From NCBI GenBank assembly GCA_007922195.1, contig ML682005.1:27391183-27455182 (forward strand): a stretch of DNA of 64,000 nucleotides. The letters are read 5' to 3'. Positions 11,641-21,345 of the stretch are shown piece by piece. The stretch comes from Podocnemis expansa (lineage: Eukaryota; Chordata; Testudines; Podocnemididae). The notes under the pieces are model-generated. The model saw only the letters and a list, made by a program, of their open reading frames with translations. It was not told where the DNA came from and did not search any database. The translations under genes were made by a program, and so were the position numbers. Numbering within the stretch: position 1 is the first letter of the stretch; each line of letters starts with the position of its first letter.

Positions 11641-11760
11641 CAGAATTATGTGGGCAGTGCTTGAAGAAGAAAGGGGGAATTACTAACCAGTAAGTGTCCT
11701 TCTTTGAGATGGGCTGCTCATATACATTCTGTACTCTCCCTCCAGCCCTGCTACTCAGAG
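11620..11760. repeat. DIRS-type terminal repeat, right end of copy B
   Basis: The core GCTTGAAGAAGAAAG...TTACTAACCAGTAA...CCTTCTTTGAG is the same palindrome as at 7495-7546, with arms on both sides. It follows directly on the recombinase remnant, as expected for the right end of a DIRS element. Confidence 0.58.
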
Positions 11761-11929
11761 TTGGGCAAAAGAAGGGACTGGGGAGCAGGCAGGCACAGGG
11801 TTGTATGAATAGCTGCACAGCTCTAAGGGGGTGTCGACCATTGACCCTGTGTGGACAAGTTTGGGCTTACTTTTTCATTACAATATATTATTTTATATAT
11901 TAATTCACAGTATTCAGAAGTTTGTTGGA

Positions 11930-12440
11930 AATAGACCAAGGCATTTCTGCAGGCAACACTTTCTGGTTTTGAGCGCTGTAGATGGCAGAAACTGTGGTTG
12001 TGCAGAAAATGTGAGGGTGGACTTCTCAGTCTTCTATATATAAAGATTATGTTCTTTGCTTATAATACATTGCATAATGCTGTATTATTATTATTAGTCT
12101 AGGTTACTTCTTATCTCCCAAAACACCATTTTACCTGCACTGTTATTCCAGGGCAGGGGCAAGTCTCTTAGGCATAGGCCCTGGCATTTCTGCAGGCAAC
12201 ATTTTCCAGATCTAGCACTGTAGGTGGCAGAAACGCAGGGTGTGCAGGAAATGTGAGTGCGATACGCAGGCAGGGATGATGTGCCTAGCTTGCAGTGCCT
12301 GGCATAATGCCGTGTTATTATCATCAGCCTAGATTACTTCTTGCTTCCAAATACACCATTTTACATGGACCGTTACTCCAGGGCAGGGACCGACCTCTTA
12401 AGCATAGACCCTGGCATTTCTGCAGCCAAATGCATTGTAT
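11930..12440. repeat. Tandem repeat, unit about 230-245 bp, just over 2 copies
   Basis: The word GGCATTTCTGCAG recurs at about 11940, 12182 and 12413. Each is followed by matching text (GGCAACA.TTTC, GTAG.TGGCAGAAAC, TGTGCAG.AAATGTGAG) and preceded by CCAGGGCAGGG. The last unit is truncated. It looks like a local satellite or a duplicated interspersed repeat. Confidence 0.72.
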
Positions 12441-12559
12441 AATACTTTGTTTTGCTTTGTTATGTTAAATGGTCTATTATTGTTAATGTACATTATTATT
12501 TTCCTTAAAATATATTATTTTACTTAATATGTTTTTCCACGGTATGGGCATTTGGCACT

Positions 12560-12722
12560 TTAAATGGCAGAAACCATAGGTGCAGCAGTTTCTGTACCTT
12601 ATAGGTCACATCTTCTACATTTAACATACTATATGTCAGAAAACATAGGTGCAGCAGTTTCTGCAGCTTAAAGGTAAAGGTAACATGTTCGACATTTAAC
12701 ATGCTATATGCCAGAAACAGAG
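12560..12722. repeat. Tandem repeat, unit about 70-80 bp
   Basis: CAGAAAC.ATAGGTGCAGC is followed by AGTTTCTG.A, ACAT.TTC.ACATTTAACAT and CTATATG, twice, then a third truncated start (CAGAAACAGAGGG). The GGCAGAAAC word also occurs in the 240-bp array just upstream, so the two arrays may be related. Confidence 0.68.
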
Positions 12723-13704
12723 GGTGGTGACAAGTTTTGGACGACCCACTGTTTTTCACACTACACCAGCACTGGGGAGTGGAGGCAGTGCTCTGGAGCT
12801 AGAGGTCAGGCTCTGCACTCTGGCCTGTCCCTAGTCTGGCTGGCCTGCCCCTGGGGGCGGGAGGGACAAACCCTGTTTGCTCTACTTAGGAGAGTGGGGC
12901 TTGCTGGCTCACAGCAAGGCTGCTGCTGCTCTGACACAGCCTTCCAGGGTCCATGAACCAGGGAGGCGGTGGGGAGGCTCCTATGCTGCATGCCAGCTGG
13001 CCCTCCCCAACTCACAGACTTACTAGGGCAGGAACACAATCTGGGAAAGGCAGGGGCCAGCCCGTAAGGTGAGGGGGGCCAGGGAAATCCAAGCAGGAGG
13101 GGGTCCTGTGATGGGAGCAGTTCAGGGCCCCCAGACCAGTTAATCCAGCACTGAGTCCCACAGTTCCCAACACTAATAATACAATTGATGCAAGTGAACC
13201 TAGTGAAGATGTGTATTGCTGACACAAGAAGCCAAAAAAGTGATTTTATAACTATAGCAGCCATGTGGGTTTAGATATCACCTGAGTTGATAAAGGATTT
13301 GGAAATAGCTGATTGGGCAATAAGAGGAGAAGATCAGGCAAAAGGTCCAGGAGAGCAGATAAAGACATCTGAAGTGGTATCAATTCAACCAACATCCTCT
13401 CTGTCCATTCCTACAACACATTCATCAAAAGGGCTCTGATAGGGGAAAGAGAATTAACAGGAAGTTGCATAGTTAAAACTGATGTTAACTTGAGTTTGGA
13501 TAATTTGGAGTCTTGAAAAAACAAAGGAAATGAGCCCAGGGCCTTAAGCAGGGCAGAGAACTGTTTCCAGGAGGTCAAATCTCCAGTCCTCTTAATTTAA
13601 GAAGAAACTAGTATTTGGGTACTATTTTTTTCTAAGCTCTTGGTTCTCAAATATCTCCTTACTGGGAACTAGCATTAAGGTCCTGTTTCCATCTAGCCAG
13701 AGGA
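12723..13704. other. No gene seen
   Basis: Mixed-composition DNA with short open frames only. A minus-strand frame of 152 codons at 12806-13264 shows no domain I recognise and overlaps others of equal quality, so I do not call it. Confidence 0.45.
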
Positions 13705-13922
13705 GGGTTACCAGATGTCAGGCAAAAGGAGAACATGTCCTCCTTTTTACCTTCATGTCCTCCATCCAGCAGGCACTTTAAAAATATACGATTTTGTCTG
13801 GCTTTTTACTTACAGGGGTTAAAGTATGCTGGAACACCCCAGAGCACCCTATTTTTAGGCAGAAACATTCCAGGGGTCCCTAAAAATGGAAGAATATTAC
13901 ATTAATATTACATTTTCTCCAT

Positions 13923-14668
13923 GGCTGTGTTCACACAGCATTTTTGTTTCAAAACAACGAGGTTGTTTCAAAACAAAAAAAAGCCATGTTCACATGATAC
14001 ACAGTTGTTTTAAAACAATGGGAACCCGTTGTTTCGAAACAAGGGTGTTGTTTCTAAACAAATTAAACCCCATTTGGGGGCAAAACAACCTTGTTTCAAA
14101 ACCATTGTTTTGAAACCAATGTGTGTGAACATGTTTCAGAACAAGGTGTTCCGAAACAACATTCGAAGGGCTTTCCCCTCAGCACCCTGGCCAGGGAACC
14201 CTCGGCACCCTGGCCAGGGTGCTGAAGGGTGTCCCCTGGCCGGCAGAGCAGGGCTACAGGTACCAGTGGGGTTCAGCACAGCCCAGCGCTGATCCCTGCC
14301 TACTTAAAGCCTGGGCTGCCCCCAAACCCGCCGTGGGTTGCGGCAGGTTTGGGAGCAGCCCAGGCTTTAAGCTGGCGGGGATCAGTGCTGGGGTGCGCTG
14401 AACCCCGCCGGTGCCTGCAGTCCCACTCTGCAGGCACCGGCAGGGTTCAGCACTGGGCTGCACTGAGCCCCCTGGTGCCTACAGCCCGCTCCCCAAGCAA
14501 AATAGCATGTTAACACTGTGAACTTGCCATTTCGTTTTCCCCCTTTTTCCTTATTTCAAAAAAACTTTTTGTTAATTCAGCATGTTATTTCGAAATAAGG
14601 TGTTATTTCGATATAAGTTGTTTTGAAACAACTTATATCGAAATAACCCCCTGTGTGTGAACACAGCC
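13923..14668. mobile_element. Palindrome-rich MITE, inner member of the nested pair
   Basis: Terminal inverted repeats GGCTGTGTTCACACA and TGTGTGTGAACACAGCC flank a body full of GTTTCGAAAC, TTATTTCGAAATAA and TTGTTTTGAAACAA palindromes, with a GC-rich centre (14160-14500) that itself folds back (AGCCTGGGCTGC.CC.AAACC in both orientations). A short CAT-type duplication is possible but ambiguous because the end is palindromic. Non-coding; open frames in the GC-rich centre are composition artefacts. Confidence 0.68.
14602..14647. repeat. 46-bp near-perfect palindrome
   Basis: GTTATTTCGATATAAG at the left is matched by its exact reverse complement at the right. The arms are about 21 bp around a 4-base centre. 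It lies just inside the right end of the inner MITE and is expected to extrude as a hairpin in single-stranded DNA. Confidence 0.85.
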
Positions 14669-14756
14669 CATGTGTCCTCCAATATCCTCCTTTTCCTACT
14701 TCCCTGTCCTCCTTTCTATGCTTTGGTATCTGGTAACCCTAAGCCATAATGTGCAA

Positions 14757-14814
14757 GTGTGTGCGCGCACACACGCACACGCGCACATGCATGCACACGC
14801 ACACGCACACTCAC
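14757..14814. repeat. CA/CG dinucleotide microsatellite
   Basis: An interrupted (CA)n tract with CG and TG steps. It lies immediately right of the nested elements. Confidence 0.85.
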
Positions 14815-16930
14815 TCTCCTTCAGTAAACACTTGGAGACAGGCAGGAAGTTCATGGCTAGAGCTGGCTGAAGTTCAGGGTCTTTGGTTCTCAAGGGATTT
14901 TGGTAGTTACAGATTTGCTTTCTATATGATCTTAAGCAAAAGCAAATATACTGAACATTTACTGGACTTGCGGATTCAAGAAAACATCATTACAGAAACA
15001 GCAAAATATGGTATTCCTGGGATGGAATGTGAAATCATAGCCAGCGTGAAACTGACAAGAATGTCAGTTTCATGGGTAGTGGCCTCTCTTCCCTGGAGGT
15101 GGGAACCTAGCAGAGCCAAAACTCCTGCAGAGGAGACTCCCAGGGCTGCAGCTGCTGCAGTGCAGAGAGCTCATCAAACCACAGAATCCTGGATCCAGCT
15201 GGGCACTCACATATTGACTGCTGTGTTGCAGTCTCACAAGGGCTCCCAGGCTCCCTGTCAGGGCTGTGGATCCTGGAATGCCCAATGGAAACCTGCTTGT
15301 GTTTCAACAAGTTTCACTGACTCCATACAGAGGACAAAGCATGTTGGTCCAGCAAATCAGCACTTTTCTGTCTATGTTTCTTCCAAAAACAAGCAACCAG
15401 CCCCAACCATAAATCCCTGACACTTTTAACAGTCATGACCCCTAGCCAAGACCCCCTGTTCTTAAGGGAAATGGACCTAGAATGAAGAACCTGCTAAGCT
15501 TCTTTGCTTAAGAAATGGGCATCTTTGAATGGACTTGAGCCATAGAAAGCTTGTGAGAGTTTGTCCAAGAGAGATCCTACAATCAGTAGTCTAACTTGTC
15601 ATTCTAGTGCATTTTAAGTAGAAGAACTTAAATTTATGTACATGTATTGAGATAAGAGAGTAGTCCATGAAATGAGCAAACAACCAAAATTTTGGGGACA
15701 AGAGCTCTTGAGTTTCTTGGCTGGAGTTGGGTTTCTTTTACTTTTGAAGGAGGCTACTTAATACACAAAAGAATTACCATAAACTTCATTTACAGACTAT
15801 GAACTGCATCTGCAACAAAGTGGTGTTGCAAGAGTATGTGGGGCAGAAATGGAGAATTTGTCCAAGGGAACCAGTACAGCCTCCCAAAATTCCAGTGATC
15901 TGTTTCAGAGCTATAACTGGTCAGACAGAGACTGATCCTTCAGGGTATAAAAATAGCCTAAATGGTTGCTGGACATATCTCTAGTCAGCAAGGCTCAATC
16001 CCATGTCCATTGGTGTGGACTTCAGTGGACCCTAAAAATCCAAGTTTTCCTTGAAATTCAAGCTAATCATCTTGGTAAATCTAATTTATAGTGAAGTTCT
16101 AAAAGTCCCTATGGGCCAGCCCACTAGTGACATTTCATCTCCTTCATGCACCTACTGCTTACCTTTCTTATTCTTCAGGTCTAAGGACTCAGACACAATT
16201 AATTTTAAAATGAGGGTAATAGTAAGGGAAAACACTGCTCACATCTGAATCCTGTGAAGAGATGCACACAGGGACACCTTTTCAACTGTTCAGAATCCCA
16301 ACAGATCAATGAAAATTTATGGGGACATAAAGTGCAAGATCAGAGCCTGTTTCAGTAAGTGCTTTGGAGTCCATGCACAGAAGTTACTATGGAGAAAGTC
16401 CCATTGAGTTTATTCAGTTTGGGGTCAGGCCCTGTATGAATTCTAAATATCATTATTTGGTTTTTATAATATAAAGTAAAATCTTTATTGGTGAGAGATT
16501 TTTTTCAGAAAGTTTACAACACAATTTTGCATCCTCAGCCCTTAACAATTACTCTCTTGTCTAATGGGCTCAGATACCCATAGAGTCATTCATGAAGACT
16601 GCACTGAAATATAAATGGATTTTGGCTATACAACAAAGAAGAATTTGTACATGTTGAATACTATTTAATTAGTGGAAGTATTGTGCTGCTATTGAACTTT
16701 GCAGTGAATATAAATTATTTTGGTAGTTGACAGTTATCTTAATTACAATTTTCTTATAAAATAAATGAACTAGCCGTTCCTTCTGCAAACAGATGACATA
16801 CTGACGTCTCAGGCACACTTGTTCAATGGACTTAAGGAATTTTTCTTCTAAAGCCAGTTTTCAGTAGTGGTGGTCTATCCTAAGTCTAAATCATTTTGCG
16901 TGCTGAAAATGAACCATGAACCATAATAAG
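14815..16930. other. No gene seen
   Basis: The 223-codon frame ending at 15420 starts inside the microsatellite and has no recognisable domain. The rest is AT-rich DNA with short frames only. Confidence 0.45.
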
Positions 16931-16932
16931 TA

Positions 16933-17300
16933 CAGCTAGTCCTCACTTAGTGACCTACTCGTTTAGTGACCCCTCAGAGTTATGACCGGCTCTCTGATGA
17001 GTTGGTATTATGGCGATGTACGAGAACTTGCATCAACTCTCTCAGATTACCTATATTTACAGTACACTATGCAAACTAAGTTTAGTACATTAGAGCTTAA
17101 AACATTTAAAATATATATTAAAAATGTTATAAATGATGCAAAGGTGACATTAAAACTATCTACCGATAGTTGAAAAACCCACTACCAGTAAAGTACATTA
17201 TGCCTGAAATACCGGTAAGGGCTGCTCCTCGTTTAGTGACCAATTCGTTTATCAACCGGGTTTCAGGAACGCAACCCGGTCACTAAGTGAGGACTACCTG
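16933..17300. mobile_element. Tigger/pogo-like MITE with TA duplication
   Basis: The ends CAGCTAGTCCTCACTTAG and CTAAGTGAGGACTACCTG are inverted and flanked by TA on both sides (16931-16932 and 17301-17302). The inverted homology extends inward (GTGACC...CTCGTTTAGTGACC). At 368 bp it cannot encode a transposase. CAGGTAGTCC-type ends with a TA duplication are typical of pogo/Tigger elements. Confidence 0.8.
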
Positions 17301-17302
17301 TA

Positions 17303-18490
17303 CTTGTAACATTCTTTAGAGGTTTTTTAAAATAACATTTTGACAGTAGTCAGCAGTTTTAGATGCAACACTTATGTCAATTTTCAGTCATTTCTGATGA
17401 TTCTTATTTAATTCTCAAAAGAGAAATACAAGAGAAATAATTTTGCATAATATTACAATATCTGGAAATGCCAGGTGATTTTTAAAAAAAGAAAATTAAT
17501 TTACGATTGCTTTTCAGGTTTAAATTGCTAGATTATCATCACATCTGTAGTTCATTGTAGACTTGCTCTTGATCAATTTATGTTGCCAGTTTTAAAAAAT
17601 ATTTACCCAGGAAACAATATCAAAAAAGAAACATTTAAAAAATCATGCACTCAAAAGGTCAGACTTCTTTTTGATAGTGCTATTTTAATTCTGCCTCTTT
17701 GTGCGTCTAGTTTGTGCAATGAATGAAGCCGGTGATGATGTAATTAAAGACTGTATCATAATGCATACAGACAAGGAAGGTAGAATTAATATTTTGTGGG
17801 TAAACTGTAGAATGAGACATTTACTTACTTTGAGTGCTTGTCTTTGCACCTAACTGACTGTTACTTTTCCCTGCTGGGTCTCACAGCGCTACGCCTCCCC
17901 TCCCAGCTCTTACCACGCTGCTTTTTTCTGCCAGCTCTCACAATGCTGCCTCTCCCCTGAGGGCTCTCACTATGCTGCCGCCTCTCTGCTGTCCCCAACC
18001 ATTGCACATTTCTCACCCCTGGCTCCCACCATGCCTCCCTTCCCTGCCGTGCTCTTCTGGGAGCTGCAATTTTTCTTTAAAGAGCCACAGTTTCGCCATG
18101 TCTGCTACATAATATATTGTTATTATAGCGGTGGCTATCTGCCAGCAAAACTTTTGTCGGCAAACCACTGTAGTGTAGACATAGCCTGAGTCCCACAAGA
18201 CAAAGCCAATGAACCTATGCCAGCTTTGGACATTTAATTGTTGTGGAGATGTACCCTATGTATTCCTAATTCACTCCCCCTTGTGTGTGAAAATACTCTG
18301 AGAGCATGAGGATTTATTATGAGAGTTTAAGGGCCACAGTCTCATTCAGCATGTAGGAGTGGCAGTAAATGAGTCAGGGGTGTGCAATAAGGAACACAAA
18401 GTCTATGGGACTCCTGACTCATGCCTTTTGAAAATTGGAAGATGCATAGAGAATGAGGAAGAGCACTAGCAGTGACACATTATTTCTCAT
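17303..18490. other. No gene; includes a C-rich short repeat and a MITE end
   Basis: 17303-17870 is AT-rich and featureless. At 17877-18060 units of the type GCTCTCACAATGCTGCC recur in degenerate tandem. At 18166-18187 the text GTAGTGTAGACATAGCC matches the end sequence of a common reptile MITE class; its partner end is not clear. Confidence 0.45.
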
Positions 18491-18501
18491 ATTTCCTAAT
18501 G

Positions 18502-18679
18502 CAGTGGTTCTCAGCCTTTTGTGGATCATGTCATGCTTGGCAGCATGTTGCGACTCTATAGGACACACTAGCCCACTTGCTCCAAGGCAAATCCTGTCAT
18601 TTTCCTGGCTCTCTGCAACACACTTACCACTGTGTGGTAACACAGTAATGTGTCCTGACCCAGTGGTTAAGAACCACTG
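18502..18679. mobile_element. hAT-type MITE, 178 bp, perfect 8-bp duplication
   Basis: The element begins CAGTGGTTCTCAGCC and ends with the inverse of CAGTGGTTCTTAACC. The flanks are identical 8-mers TCCTAATG at 18494-18501 and 18680-18687. End motif and duplication length are both those of hAT transposons. Confidence 0.92.
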
Positions 18680-18689
18680 TCCTAATGTT

Positions 18690-19407
18690 TGAATGCTGTG
18701 CCATCTTAATGTCTTAAAATCACTTTTGCTTGTAATTCCCTAGAGATTTTTTTTAAATGTAAAACCAGATAATGTCTGCAACTATTCCTTCTAGCCTCCT
18801 CATCATAGTTTGAACTCTAACCTTGAATACAGACCCTGAACCTTTGAGCTGCAGAACTAATGGTGTGAGGTGACAGTGGGAGAAGATTGTTACCCTATGT
18901 GAAGCAGCCTGTTGAAGTGAATACATAACACCTGGAAAGAGAGGGTAATGCCATTTTAAAGTGAGCCTAGCCCAGGATAAAGATGTCAGGTTGTTATTGA
19001 GTGGTGAGCCATAAGTGGATGAAATTTGGTGCTACCAGATGAGAGACATGAGTCCTGTTTCTGAAAGATGTAAATTCTTTGTAGGTATGAGGCCTTGGGT
19101 AATAAGCGGCTACAAAGGATGCAGAATAAGTAACATCACTTAGTAAAAGGTGAATCTGGAACTCATGGGCTCTTGGTATGAAGTGCACATTCATCTAAGG
19201 CAAATGTCATTTTGATAGAGGAAAGAGCTGGCATCTGCAAGATTTTTGCCAGAGTTTTGTGGAGAATTTGAACTCTGAATAATGCTGAAACATGACAATA
19301 ACATAGAAGCTGCATAGTTTTGAGGAAATTTTTTGCTATGTTGTCAGAAACAAGCTGTACCATATAAACCAGAGATGAATAGGGCAGGGGAGGTTGATAA
19401 TTTGTAA
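18690..19407. other. No gene seen
   Basis: Ordinary AT-rich DNA with short frames only. Confidence 0.45.
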
Positions 19408-19415
19408 CTGCCAAA

Positions 19416-19735
19416 CAGGGGCATCGCTGGCTGGGGGAGGGACCCGGGGCACGGCCCGCAGGCCCTGCCCCCGGCCAGCAGGCCCCACCCCCTGGCGAGG
19501 AACAGGGACAGGCGTGGCCGTGCCACCACGGCTGGCTAGGCCCCGCATCCCTAGCTGGGGACGGGGCTGCTGCGGCTGCCAGGAGCCAGGCCCCAGATCT
19601 CAACTGGGGATTGGGGCTGCTGTAGTTGCTGGCTGATGGCCGGGCCCTGGATCTCCAGCCCGAGTGGGCTGGAGATATGGGGCACTGGGGTTTGGGGCAC
19701 GTGCCCCAGGGTGCCCAGCACTGGCAATGCCCCTG
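19416..19735. mobile_element. GC-rich hAT-type MITE, 320 bp, perfect 8-bp duplication
   Basis: It starts CAGGGGCATCGCTGGC and ends GCAATGCCCCTG (inverted CAGGGGCAT). Identical 8-mers CTGCCAAA flank it at 19408-19415 and 19736-19743. The interior is strongly GC-rich against AT-rich flanks, and its open frames on both strands are compositional. Confidence 0.92.
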
Positions 19736-19743
19736 CTGCCAAA

Positions 19744-20763
19744 TATGAATGCATTCCCATGAGCTTAGGAAAAAAGACATTTCCTTGTCTCGAGGACTCT
19801 TCTGCTTTCCAGTTTCCAAGCACCACTGCCACTTATGCTGGAAGTCTTCATAATATGGTTTGCAAGAATAGTTTATAATGCCAAATGTTCAATAACCTTA
19901 AGATAGTAGTTTCTGTCCCCTCACATAGGCTGCTCTTCAATGCTTGTGTAACTTCCATCAATTTTGTAATTTCTGTTTAGCATGCCATCTCTCTTGCACT
20001 ACACCTACGTGATAAGCATTCTTGTCAATGCAGTGCTATGCTTTTGGGGGAGATGGTGTTATTAAGTAGACTTCTGAATTGACTGAGTGGGTCATCACTT
20101 CCGCTCAATCAGTCTGGATAAATCAATCTAATGGTGGAAAATTTGCTGCCGGCAGTGAAGACATACCCTAAGACAAAAAATTTAATTAGCTACAACTAAA
20201 GCCTCAAAGAATCTGTACATATGACTCACTTTTAGCTAAGTTCTATCATTCTACACAGGTATGGAATCCTATGGACTTTGGGACTCCTTGCCTGAGGAAA
20301 GTTACAGCTGTGCATGTGTGCTCTGCTGAACCAGCCCCCCCCCCCCCCCAAATTGGTCTCTCTCCTGACAGAGTTAAGTAAATCTGTCAAGTGGTGACTG
20401 CAATCCAGCCTAAATTCCTTAGTGGTGTAGAAGTGGAATAACAATCATAAATCAGTGTTAAATTTGGATCCTGATTTCAAATAACCACTGAAGTTCTGAG
20501 GTGTTTGGGGTGCTAACATGGAGCATTTCTAACTGACATAATTGTCCTGATTGCCTTTAAGCCCCTGTGATAGTGTCCCCACTGACCCCTCCCAGTCCCA
20601 CTGACAAAATGACCTCTACCAGTTTCAGCTCTCTGTTTGCAATAACTTGTGTTGCCTTTCTCCCTATTTTTCCTAGTTGCAATAAAGCAGGGCTGGAATT
20701 ACAGGATGACAGTCAACCAGGAAGTGCTTTTTCTTTAAATTCACAGAAAATGGCACTCTGTTA
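19744..20763. other. No gene seen
   Basis: AT-rich DNA. A C run lies at about 20335-20349. Around 20150-20172 the text GTGAAGACATACCCTAAG resembles a MITE end of the GTGTAGACATAGCC type, but no partner is defined. Confidence 0.4.
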
Positions 20764-21345
20764 ATCATAGAATCATTATAGAAGATTAAGGTTGGGGGGA
20801 CCTCAGAAGGTCATCCTAAACCATCCCAGCTAGGGCTTTGTCAAGCCAAGCCTTCAAAACCTCTAAAATGGAGATTCCATCACCTCCCTAAGTAGCCCAT
20901 TCCAGTGCTGCACCATCTTCCTAATGAAAAAGATTTTCCTAATATCCAACCTAGACCTCCACACTGAAACTTGAGACCATTGCTCCTAGTTCTGTCATCT
21001 GCCACCAGTGAGGACAGTGTAGCTCCATCCCCCTTGGAACCTCCTTTCAGCTAGTAGAAGACTGCTATTAAGTTCCTGCTTGCTCCTTTCCTCTGGAGAC
21101 TAAATAAGCCTAGTTCCATCAGCTTCTTCTCTTAAGTCATATACTCCAGCCCCCTAATCATTTTAATTGCCCTCTGCTGATTCCTTCTAGTATGTCCACA
21201 ACGCTTCTGTAGTGGGGGGCCCAAATCTGGACACAATTCTCCAAATGTGGCCTCAACAGTGCCAAACAGAGGGGAATAATCACAATTTGCTGGCAGTGCT
21301 CTTATTACTGTAGTCCAATATGCCATTAGCCATCTTGGCACTAAA
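20764..21345 (-). mobile_element. CR1 LINE, 5'-truncated 3' end, antisense
   Basis: Read on the minus strand the element ends ...ATGATTCTATGAT at 20764-20776, the typical CR1 3' terminus. Inward come the characteristic plus-strand phrases GTTGGGGGGACCTCAGAAGG, CATTCCAGTGCTGCACCA and TTTTCCTAATATCCAACCTA, all known from CR1 3' ends, then a decayed ORF2 end up to about 21345. Non-coding. Confidence 0.88.

Larger units (their letters stand above)
7510..11760 (+). mobile_element. DIRS-like retroelement (copy B), RT region missing
   Basis: In order: terminal repeat (to about 7.7 kb), gag with a CCHC-like motif (7946-8033), LAP2-alpha-like gag region (9073-9490), a GC-rich inverted-repeat block (9487-10895), a decayed tyrosine recombinase (10891-11640), and an inverted terminal repeat (11620-11760). 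Known DIRS elements encode gag, RT/RNase H, often a methyltransferase domain, and a tyrosine recombinase. Here RT and RNase H are not found; the GC-rich block occupies their place. Stops and frameshifts are frequent, so this copy is dead. Confidence 0.68.
13705..14739. mobile_element. DNA-transposon-like element, outer member of a nested pair
   Basis: The ends are inverted: GGGTTACCAGAT at 13705-13716 and ATCTGGTAACCC at 14728-14739. TA follows on the right and GA (possibly a mutated TA) precedes on the left, which would fit a Tc1/mariner-type TA duplication. Inner sequence repeats the words TGTCCTCCTTTT and ATGTCCTCC near both ends. Its middle is occupied by a second palindromic element (13923-14668). 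No transposase is encoded. Confidence 0.6.

Noticed and set aside
11930..12440. CRISPR-like array
   Set aside because: The units are about 240 bp tandem copies without unique spacers, and the sequence is clearly eukaryotic.
12806..13264. 152-codon minus-strand frame
   Set aside because: No domain, overlapping frames of equal quality, and no conservation that can be judged from one sequence.
14749..15420. 223-codon frame
   Set aside because: It begins in a CA/CG microsatellite, and the rest has no recognisable domain or composition of a real protein.
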